Shown piece by piece: positions 1-4,929 of a stretch of DNA of 8,913 nucleotides. The DNA comes from an uncultured Cytophagaceae bacterium (GTDB taxonomy: Bacteria; Bacteroidota; Bacteroidia; Cytophagales; Spirosomataceae). Each line of letters opens with the position of its first letter. Within the stretch, counting starts at the first letter, position 1. Both the position numbers and the translations under genes were made by a program. The notes below the pieces were generated by a model that saw only the letters and a list, made by a program, of their open reading frames with translations, made no database searches and was not told the DNA's origin. Location of the stretch: the NCBI GenBank assembly GCA_903960725.1, contig CAJCBY010000114.1, positions 1-8,913 of the forward strand. The letters are read 5' to 3'.

Positions 1-437
1 AATGCATCGTAATCGAACTCCTTCAAACGGAAGCCGTACAAAGCATAACTTAACGTTAATCCCTTGATGATAGTTGAACTTTTGGCCCCTAATTGACCTC
101 CTAATAGAGTTGCAATCGCACTTTTTTTATCAGGCAACAAAATGCCCATCATCCCTTCACCAAAACGATACATTGCCTCATAATCAGGCATCCCTTTACC
201 AGAACTCAATAATTTAGCCACATCCTCTTGGGGTGCCGATTTCGCTAACATAAAATTATAAAGCGCATTAAATCGGATCCGGTTTCTAAATAGCTTTAGC
301 ACACTACCTAATACAACCGCTTCAAAAGCAGGTATCAATTCCATCACCTTCTCCTGCTTCTCGGTACAAAGATCGGCTAGACGCTTAGCAAAAAATGCTT
401 TTTCTTCGGGAGTAATTAATGTAAAAACCTGGCTCAT
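1..437 (-). CDS. Hypothetical protein, 5' part only (possible DUF937-like); runs off the left edge
   Basis: An open frame starts with ATG at 437-435 on the minus strand and runs without a stop to base 1, about 145 codons, so the C-terminus is outside the window. The protein begins MSQVFTLITPEEKAFFAKRL, has no signal peptide, and looks mainly alpha-helical with alternating charged and hydrophobic stretches. A glycine- and alanine-rich part near residues 95-130 (GMMGILLPDKKSAIATLLGG, then GAKSSTIIKGL) resembles the core repeat of DUF937 proteins, but that is an impression by eye and I do not name the family with confidence. It is divergent from hisB with a 57 bp gap. A TAnnTTTG-type element lies 17 nt upstream of its start (455-462). 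The reading frame is unbroken with normal codon use, so I take it as a real gene of unknown function. Confidence 0.75.
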   Translation of the reverse strand, partial: MSQVFTLITPEEKAFFAKRLADLCTEKQEKVMELIPAFEAVVLGSVLKLFRNRIRFNALYNFMLAKSAPQEDVAKLLSSGKGMPDYEAMYRFGEGMMGILLPDKKSAIATLLGGQLGAKSSTIIKGLTLSYALYGFRLKEFDYDA

Positions 438-454
438 ATGGATTATTTCTAGTG

Positions 455-462
455 CAAAACTA
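455..462 (-). promoter_or_regulatory. Promoter -7 element (TAGTTTTG) for the leftward hypothetical gene
   Basis: On the minus strand this reads TAGTTTTG, an exact fit to the Bacteroidota -7 consensus TAnnTTTG, followed by CA. It ends 17 nt before the ATG at 437. I see no TTG -33 box at the usual 17-23 nt spacing, so only half of the consensus is present. Confidence 0.5.
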
Positions 463-482
463 CCTTATTTTTTTTATTTGCT

Positions 483-490
483 TACCTTTG
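483..490 (+). promoter_or_regulatory. Promoter -7 element (TACCTTTG) directly in front of hisB
   Basis: TACCTTTG fits the Bacteroidota -7 consensus TAnnTTTG exactly. Only four bases (TAAC) separate it from the hisB ATG at 495. Since transcription normally starts a few bases after this box, the mRNA should be leaderless or nearly so. The upstream gene is divergent, so hisB needs a promoter in this 57 bp gap. No clear -33 TTG is present. Confidence 0.55.
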
Positions 491-494
491 TAAC

Positions 495-1607
495 ATGAAA
501 AAGGTGTTATTTATTGACAGAGATGGTACTTTAATTGAAGAACCTAAAATTGACCAGCAAGTTGATAGCTTTGAAAAGCTAGCCTTCTTACCTGAGGTCA
601 TCTCTAATCTGAAGAAAATTGATAGCATTACTGACTTCGAATTAGTCATGGTGACCAATCAGGATGGCCTAGGCACTGACTCTTTTCCGGAAGAAACGTT
701 TTGGCCAGCACACCAAAAAATGTTGGATATCTTCGCATCAGAAGGAATCATCTTCCAACAAATTCACATTGACCGCAGTTTTGCAAACGAAAATAAACCG
801 ACGCGTAAACCGGGTATTGGTTTACTAGGCGAATATTTCACTACCGATTACGATTTAGCTAATTCATTTGTTATCGGAGATCGTTTGACGGATATTGAAT
901 TAGCGAAGAATTTAGGTGCCAAAGGTATTTTCATCGGTGATCTTGAAATCCCTGCTGAATTACAACCCTATACGGAATTACAATGTGCAAATTGGAACGA
1001 TATTCACGAATTTTTCCTTTTGCCCGCTAGACGTGTGTTACACGAGCGCAACACGCACGAGACAAAAATTGCCATTGATTTAAATCTAGACGGAAAAGGC
1101 GTAGCGAAGAACGAGACAGGCTTAGGCTTTTTCGATCACATGTTAGATCAAATAGCAAAACACGGAAACCTCGATTTAGCCATTAAGGTGGATGGTGATT
1201 TGCATATTGATGAGCACCATACCATAGAAGACACCGGCATTGCCTTAGGTGAAGCATTTGCTTTAGCCTTAGGAAATAAGAAAGGAATAGAACGTTATGG
1301 CTTCTTATTGCCAATGGATGATTGCTTAGCGCAGGTCGCGATCGATTTCTCTGGTCGTAATTGGTTAGTATGGGAGGCCATATTTAAACGTGAAATGATA
1401 GGCGAAATGCCAACCGAGATGTTTCATCACTTCTTTAAATCCTTCTCTGATGGGGCAAAATGTAATTTAAATATACAGGCTACTGGCGAAAACGAGCATC
1501 ACAAAATAGAAGCCATTTTTAAAGGTTTTGCTAAAGCGATTAAAATAGCTGTTAATCGGGATAGAAAAAATTTAGATTCTTTGCCTAGCACCAAAGGACT
1601 TCTTTAA
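495..1607 (+). CDS. hisB: Bifunctional histidinol-phosphatase / imidazoleglycerol-phosphate dehydratase
   Basis: This cytoplasmic enzyme carries out two steps of histidine synthesis: dehydration of imidazoleglycerol phosphate (C-terminal domain) and dephosphorylation of histidinol phosphate (N-terminal HAD domain). The 370 residues match the usual length of fused HisB. HAD motifs are DRDGT at 8-12 (nucleophile D8, acid/base D10), TNQDGLGT at 54-61, RKPG at 104-107 and GDRLTD at 128-133. The dehydratase domain (from about 180) shows the metal-binding signatures [13 protein letters not shown] at 212-224, [10 protein letters not shown] at 239-248, [11 protein letters not shown] at 310-320 and [12 protein letters not shown] at 332-343, and ends SLPSTKGLL. 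The zinc loop of the E. coli phosphatase domain is changed: its four ligands align with D, S, K and T in [15 protein letters not shown] (92-106). ATG 495 is required to keep the first beta strand and DRDGT. No other his gene is next to it. Confidence 0.96.
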   Translation: MKKVLFIDRDGTLIEEPKIDQQVDSFEKLAFLPEVISNLKKIDSITDFELVMVTNQDGLGTDSFPEETFWPAHQKMLDIFASEGIIFQQIHIDRSFANENKPTRKPGIGLLGEYFTTDYDLANSFVIGDRLTDIELAKNLGAKGIFIGDLEIPAELQPYTELQCANWNDIHEFFLLPARRVLHERNTHETKIAIDLNLDGKGVAKNETGLGFFDHMLDQIAKHGNLDLAIKVDGDLHIDEHHTIEDTGIALGEAFALALGNKKGIERYGFLLPMDDCLAQVAIDFSGRNWLVWEAIFKREMIGEMPTEMFHHFFKSFSDGAKCNLNIQATGENEHHKIEAIFKGFAKAIKIAVNRDRKNLDSLPSTKGLL

Positions 1608-1616
1608 AATTATTAG

Positions 1617-1624
1617 TAAATTTG
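1617..1624 (+). promoter_or_regulatory. Promoter -7 element (TAAATTTG) upstream of the small membrane ORF
   Basis: TAAATTTG followed by CA fits TAnnTTTG exactly. It lies 10 nt behind the hisB stop and 20 nt before the ATG at 1645, giving a predicted leader of roughly 10-16 nt. No -33 TTG is found at the usual distance. Because there is no hairpin between hisB and this site, read-through from hisB is also possible. Confidence 0.45.
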
Positions 1625-1644
1625 CATCATTAAACAACAATACA

Positions 1645-1743
1645 ATGGGATATTCAGGAGCAGCATTTTTTATCATCTTATTCGCAATTTCATATGTAGT
1701 AGGTGCTAAACTTCAAAAAATCTATAAGGAGAGAGGAAAATAA
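1645..1743 (+). CDS. Predicted 32-residue single-span membrane protein of unknown function
   Basis: A short frame from ATG 1645 to TAA 1741-1743 encodes 32 residues. The N-terminal part (MGYSGAAFFIILFAISYVVG) is one hydrophobic helix long enough to cross the membrane. The remainder (AKLQKIYKERGK) is strongly basic, so the positive-inside rule predicts a short N-terminus outside and the tail in the cytoplasm. Support for expression is a TAAATTTG element 20 nt upstream, an A-rich pre-start region typical of Bacteroidota starts, and a terminator that begins inside its last codons. It follows hisB by 37 nt in the same direction and is convergent with radC. I recognise no family; length and hydropathy are like other small membrane proteins, which often tune larger membrane complexes, but no partner can be named. 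The alternative is that this is only a trailer of hisB or a small non-coding RNA that happens to contain an open frame. Confidence 0.55.
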   Translation: MGYSGAAFFIILFAISYVVGAKLQKIYKERGK

Positions 1744-1756
1744 ACCTCTCTCTTTT
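1729..1756 (+). terminator. Intrinsic terminator overlapping the end of the small membrane ORF
   Basis: An 8 bp perfect stem, GAGAGAGG (1729-1736) with CCTCTCTC (1745-1752), has an 8-nt loop and is followed by TTTT on the plus strand; a G-U and two A-U pairs can extend it into the T run. The 5' arm lies in the last sense codons of the small ORF and the stop codon sits in the loop. It ends transcripts from hisB and the small ORF. On the minus strand it lies just beyond the radC stop, but the T run there is displaced, so it would be weaker for radC. Confidence 0.75.
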
Positions 1757-2429
1757 AATTTAATTTACCTTCGTCAGCAAAAGAATAAAAGCTAGACGCT
1801 CCCACGATGAGGTGATCGACCACATCAATATCAAATATCTTTCCTGCCTTCACTACCTGTCTTGTTAATTCAATATCAGACCTACTAGGACGCATTTGGT
1901 CACTTGGATGATTATGTGCTAGAATAATGGACGATGTTAAACGTTCTAAGGCCGACTTGTATAATAAGCGTATATCAACCGTCGTACCAGAAACACCGCC
2001 TATACTTAATTTCTCAGCTAATACGACTGTAGAAGCTCGATTAAGATGAAACACCCAGAACTCTTCTCTGATTAAATCGGCTAAATAAGGTTTTATTAAA
2101 CTATAGGCATCGACTGAATTACGAATCACTAGTTTAGAACTAGATTCATAAATCTGTCGTCGACGTCCTAATTCTAGAGCAGCTACTAGTAAAGCAGCCT
2201 TAGCTGGACCAATTCCCTTCAATTTTCTAAAATCAAACGAATTATAACGGGCTAACAAAGACAAATCACCATCAATGTCAGTAAGTAATTGCTTTGCTAA
2301 ATCTGCGGCTGAATGTTCTGCAAAACCAGAACCGATGAGTATGGTCAAGATCTCGACCAACGACATATCACTTGCTCCTAATCGAGCCAACTTCTCCCGA
2401 GGCATATCCTCTTTCTTGGTGATTTTCAT
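1755..2429 (-). CDS. radC: RadC family JAB1/MPN+ domain protein
   Basis: The 224 residues match RadC in length and order. An N-terminal region with a helix-hairpin-helix (KLKGIGPAKAALLVAALELG, about 69-88) is followed by a JAB metalloprotease-like domain. The JAMM signature H-x-H-x7-S-x2-D is complete at H172, H174, S182 and D185, and the end (DIDVVDHLIVG, 200-210) is typical. RadC was once thought to act in DNA repair, but that role was withdrawn for E. coli and its biochemical function remains unsettled; the intact metal site suggests a zinc hydrolase. The glycine usual after HNHPS is aspartate here. The ATG at 2429 gives the normal N-terminus (the MPREKL segment at 9-14 is typical). It is a single gene, convergent with the small ORF and separated from rpsT by a terminator, so it needs its own promoter in the 73 bp gap. 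Confidence 0.94.
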   Translation of the reverse strand: MKITKKEDMPREKLARLGASDMSLVEILTILIGSGFAEHSAADLAKQLLTDIDGDLSLLARYNSFDFRKLKGIGPAKAALLVAALELGRRRQIYESSSKLVIRNSVDAYSLIKPYLADLIREEFWVFHLNRASTVVLAEKLSIGGVSGTTVDIRLLYKSALERLTSSIILAHNHPSDQMRPSRSDIELTRQVVKAGKIFDIDVVDHLIVGASSFYSFADEGKLN

Positions 2430-2433
2430 TCAA

Positions 2434-2441
2434 GAAAGGTA
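2434..2441 (-). promoter_or_regulatory. Weak promoter-like element (TACCTTTC) in front of radC
   Basis: On the minus strand this reads TACCTTTC, one mismatch from TAnnTTTG, and is four bases (TTGA) before the radC ATG. The layout is the same as at hisB. No -33 box is visible. The upstream rpsT terminator argues that radC needs a promoter in this gap. Confidence 0.35.
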
Positions 2442-2455
2442 AACCTTATAAACGA

Positions 2456-2482
2456 ATAAACCCCTCTTATGGAGGGGTTTAT
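2456..2482 (-). terminator. Intrinsic terminator of rpsT
   Basis: An 11 bp perfect stem (2456-2466 with 2472-2482) has a 5-nt loop. Its core is CCCCTC/GAGGGG flanked by A/T pairs, so minus-strand RNA ends in UUUAUU. It lies 20 bp beyond the rpsT stop and separates rpsT from radC. Confidence 0.8.
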
Positions 2483-2502
2483 CACTATCTTGATAATCTA
2501 AA

Positions 2503-2760
2503 TTAAGCAGCGACTTTGTTCACTAACTTAGCTAATTTAGATTTTTGATTTGCAGCTTTATTCTTGTGGATAATGTTTTTCTTAGCCAATTTATCCAAAG
2601 AAGAAGATACTTGCTTGAAAAGCTCTACCACCACAGACTTATCAGTCGTTAATCTCAATTTCTTGATCAAAGTACGAGTTGATTTGTGTTGGTAACGATT
2701 ACGTAAACGTTTTGCTTCGTTAGAACGGATACGCTTTAATGCTGATTTATGATTTGCCAT
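2503..2760 (-). CDS. rpsT: 30S ribosomal protein S20
   Basis: The 85-residue, strongly basic protein matches S20 in length and sequence. It begins MANHKSALKRIRSNEAKRLR, the conserved S20 N-terminus, and has the lysine-rich second half with NIIHKNKAANQKSKLAKLVN (62-81). S20 binds 16S rRNA early in assembly of the small subunit and its helices contact the 5' domain and helix 44. It is monocistronic: a full consensus promoter lies upstream (2798-2828) and a strong terminator downstream. The predicted leader is about 30 nt. It is divergent from the zinc hydrolase gene with a 51 bp gap. Confidence 0.97.
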   Translation of the reverse strand: MANHKSALKRIRSNEAKRLRNRYQHKSTRTLIKKLRLTTDKSVVVELFKQVSSSLDKLAKKNIIHKNKAANQKSKLAKLVNKVAA

Positions 2761-2797
2761 CTGTTAAATAAAATTCTCTTTTTACAAAATTGAAATG

Positions 2798-2828
2798 CAA
2801 AAGTAACCAATATGAAATTAAATAACAA
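2798..2828 (-). promoter_or_regulatory. Full Bacteroidota promoter (TTG-N20-TACTTTTG) for rpsT
   Basis: On the minus strand a TTG (2828-2826) is followed after exactly 20 bases by TACTTTTG (2805-2798), matching both the -33 and -7 boxes of the Bacteroidota consensus with normal spacing. Transcription should start near 2790-2794, about 30 nt before the rpsT ATG. The -33 box lies inside the first codons of the divergent hydrolase gene. Confidence 0.75.
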
Positions 2829-3696
2829 GGGTCTGCTTAAAATTTATCTAGTATTAGCAGTGATGCAGACCGCACAGGGTGCTTCTTATGCTACTTGGGG
2901 ATTTTTTGGCCATCGAAAAATCAACTTACTGGCTATTTACACCCTTCCTCCTCCCCTGCATGCTTTTTACCGCCGACATCAAAAGGAAATTCAAGAATTA
3001 GCCGTTCTACCAGATGCTCGACGCTACATTTTAGACGTAGAAGCCGCTAGACATTACATTGACTTAGATAAATATGACCTAAATCAAATTAGCTTTAGTA
3101 GCTGGGAGCAAATGTTACGTAAGAAATCTGAAGATTCACTAAGAAAGCATGGAATTGTACCATGGCACATACCGATCGTTTATCAGCGATTAGTATACGC
3201 ATTTACGGTTAAAGATACGCTACAAATCATTAAACTATCGGCAGAATTAGGTCATTACGTTGCAGATGCACATGTACCCTTGCATACAAGTTCGAATTAC
3301 GATGGTCAAAAAACCGGGCAAGGCGGTTTACATAGTTTTTGGGAATCCCGTATTCCTGAGATACTGGGTAATCGGCTAGATCAATTTAGTGGCCCAGCGA
3401 GCTTCATTACTAATGTTCAAAACAGCGCTTGGACTTGGGTGCTTGCCTCCCATAAACAGTTACCGCTCTTGTTTTCAATGGCCACACAAATAAGTGCCTC
3501 CCTGAAGGAGAGTGAAAAATATAGCTTTGAACAAAAAGGACAAACTTTAGTCAAAACACCAAGCCTTAAATTTAGCCTTGCTTATCACAAAGCTTTAAAT
3601 GGACAGATTGAATCTCGATTTATGGCAGCAGTTCAACATGTGGGAGATCTTTGGTATTCTGCCTGGTTAACAGCGGGACAACCATCTTTCGAATAA
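2812..3696 (+). CDS. Secreted zinc hydrolase, S1/P1 nuclease - phospholipase C superfamily
   Basis: The 294-residue protein has an N-terminal signal peptide (lysines, then hydrophobic 8-18, small residues to about 27), so it should act in the periplasm or outside. The ligand set of the trinuclear-zinc superfamily can be read in order: W29 and H34 (WGFFGH), D68 (LPDARR), H81 (ARHYIDLDKY), H148 and D152 (GHYVADAH), H158 (PLH), then H174 and E178 (LHSFWE). The short W-to-H spacing is like P1 nuclease, whereas the last acidic ligand is Glu as in Bacillus phospholipase C rather than Asp as in P1. It therefore cleaves a phosphodiester, either nucleic acid 3' bonds or a phospholipid; sequence alone does not decide. 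Cleavage right before W29 would free the N-terminal amine that normally binds zinc. It precedes the methyltransferase gene by 18 nt. No good promoter is seen in its 51 bp upstream gap. Confidence 0.85.
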   Translation: MKLNNKGLLKIYLVLAVMQTAQGASYATWGFFGHRKINLLAIYTLPPPLHAFYRRHQKEIQELAVLPDARRYILDVEAARHYIDLDKYDLNQISFSSWEQMLRKKSEDSLRKHGIVPWHIPIVYQRLVYAFTVKDTLQIIKLSAELGHYVADAHVPLHTSSNYDGQKTGQGGLHSFWESRIPEILGNRLDQFSGPASFITNVQNSAWTWVLASHKQLPLLFSMATQISASLKESEKYSFEQKGQTLVKTPSLKFSLAYHKALNGQIESRFMAAVQHVGDLWYSAWLTAGQPSFE

Positions 3697-3712
3697 ATTT
3701 TGCAATTTTGCA
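3697..3712 (+). repeat. Tandem 8-bp repeat ATTTTGCA x2, probable promoter region of the methyltransferase gene
   Basis: Two perfect, adjacent copies of ATTTTGCA (3697-3704 and 3705-3712) fill almost the whole gap between the hydrolase stop (3694-3696) and ATG 3715. Each copy contains TTTGCA, the end of the promoter element found elsewhere in the window. CAATTTTG (3703-3710), one mismatch from TAnnTTTG, is four bases from the ATG; the first copy with the stop codon gives TAAATTTTG, which is one base too long for the consensus. Confidence 0.6.
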
Positions 3713-3714
3713 GA

Positions 3715-4896
3715 ATGAAATCCACACTTTTTATTCAATTAAAGCCGGGGAAAGATGCTCCGGTGAAACGTTTTCACCCCTGGGTATTTTCTGGAGCCAT
3801 TGCAAAACAAAGTCCAAATCTACAAGATGGAGACTGGGTAAACGTATATAGTTCTAGGGAAGAATTCCTAGGAACGGGACACTACCACAACGGAAGTATT
3901 GCGGTGAAAATAATCTCTTTTCAAGAAATTGAATCAAAAAGTACTTTCTGGGAAAAGCGAATCCAAAATGCATGGGATCTACGGGCCCTTTTACCTTTGG
4001 AGAAAACCAATGCCTTTCGCCTTATACACGGGGAAGGTGACGGCTGCCCGGGTTTGATCATGGATTTATACAAGGATGTATTAGTTTTTCAAGCACATAC
4101 TATCGGAATGCACCGAGATCGAGATGAGATTGTGGAAGCAATCAAACAAGTATTGGGCAAAAAAATAAAAGCGATTTACGATAAAAGCCGCGAAACATTA
4201 CCCACAGAGTATGCGCAAAACTGTACGAATGGTTATGTTTTTGGCGAAGTAGCGGTTCCTTATACCGTAAAGGAAAACGGAATCTCATTCTCCATCAACT
4301 GGATTACCGGCCAAAAAACCGGATTCTTCATCGACCAACGCGAAAACAGAGCTTTGCTAGCGAAATACGCCAAAGGTAAATCGGTACTAAACACCTTCTG
4401 TTATTCAGGTGGTTTCTCCTTATATGCATTGGAGGCAGGCGCTGCATCTGTTATCTCTTTAGATGCATCGGCTAAGGCCATCGATTTAGTTAAGGCTAAT
4501 ATCGAATTAAACAAGATGCAAGGATTACAGCACGACGCCATTGTGGGCGAAACTCTTCCCTTTTTAAAGGCTAATGAGGATGAATTTGACATTATCGTAT
4601 TAGATCCGCCAGCATTTGCAAAATCAATGAATGCGAAACATAAGGCGCTTCAAGGATATCAAAAGATCAACGAATTAGCATTGAAGAAAATCAAGAAAAA
4701 TGGATTACTTTTTACTTATTCTTGTTCACAAGTCATCACGCGTGATTTGTTTTACAATATGCTCGTAGCAGCTGGAATTGCAGTAGGCAGAGAAATTCAG
4801 GTGATTCACCAAATGACACAATCCCCAGATCACCCCATTAACCTATTTCACCCAGAGAGTAATTACTTAAAAGGATTTGTACTCAAAGTATTATAA
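3715..4896 (+). CDS. rlmI: 23S rRNA (cytosine-C5) methyltransferase, RlmI family
   Basis: The protein of 393 residues matches RlmI (E. coli about 396), which methylates C1962 of 23S rRNA to m5C using S-adenosylmethionine. An N-terminal PUA RNA-binding domain starts with LKPGKDAPVKRFHPWVFSGA (about 9-28). A middle region includes GQKTGFFIDQRENR (199-212), a family signature. The Rossmann methyltransferase domain follows, with the SAM-binding motif NTFCYSGGFSLYALEAGA (226-243), DPPAFAKS (297-304) and YSCSQ (335-339), whose cysteine is the likely catalytic nucleophile. I chose ATG 3715: an in-frame TTG at 3700 would add only MQFCR, lies in the tandem repeat, and the family starts close to MKS. 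The predicted promoter is four bases upstream, so the mRNA may be leaderless; read-through from the hydrolase gene 18 nt upstream is also possible. The exact target base is inferred from family membership. Confidence 0.9.
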   Translation: MKSTLFIQLKPGKDAPVKRFHPWVFSGAIAKQSPNLQDGDWVNVYSSREEFLGTGHYHNGSIAVKIISFQEIESKSTFWEKRIQNAWDLRALLPLEKTNAFRLIHGEGDGCPGLIMDLYKDVLVFQAHTIGMHRDRDEIVEAIKQVLGKKIKAIYDKSRETLPTEYAQNCTNGYVFGEVAVPYTVKENGISFSINWITGQKTGFFIDQRENRALLAKYAKGKSVLNTFCYSGGFSLYALEAGAASVISLDASAKAIDLVKANIELNKMQGLQHDAIVGETLPFLKANEDEFDIIVLDPPAFAKSMNAKHKALQGYQKINELALKKIKKNGLLFTYSCSQVITRDLFYNMLVAAGIAVGREIQVIHQMTQSPDHPINLFHPESNYLKGFVLKVL

Positions 4897-4898
4897 TC

Positions 4899-4928
4899 AA
4901 AAAAGGCAGCTCTTTAGCTGCCTTTTTT
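4899..4928. terminator. Strong bidirectional intrinsic terminator
   Basis: A perfect 13 bp stem, AAAAAAGGCAGCT (4899-4911) with AGCTGCCTTTTTT (4916-4928), has a CTTT loop. Six T residues end the stem on either strand, so it can stop rlmI transcripts on the plus strand and the parA-lepB operon on the minus strand. It fills nearly the whole gap between the two convergent stop codons. Confidence 0.92.
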
Positions 4929-4929
4929 A

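Noticed and set aside
1032..1044. Small inverted repeat CGTGT/ACACG at the junction of the two HisB domains
   Set aside because: Only 5 bp of stem, in coding sequence for a normal linker; no evidence of an insertion scar or regulatory role.
1890..1920. RadC JAMM motif with HNHPSD where HNHPSG is usual
   Set aside because: All four JAMM residues are present; the Gly to Asp change is next to the site, not in it, so I do not treat the gene as inactive.
3700..3714. TTG start for rlmI, five codons upstream of the chosen ATG
   Set aside because: The extra residues MQFCR come from the tandem repeat and are not part of the family N-terminus; ATG 3715 fits RlmI length and start.
3651..3851. Open frame bridging the hydrolase end and the rlmI start
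   Set aside because: It is out of frame with two well-supported genes, has no family features, and is a shadow of their coding sequence. The same applies to short open frames at 4401-4592, 5388-5573, 6179-6382, 7407-7601, 7500-7700, 8142-8372 and 8161-8382.
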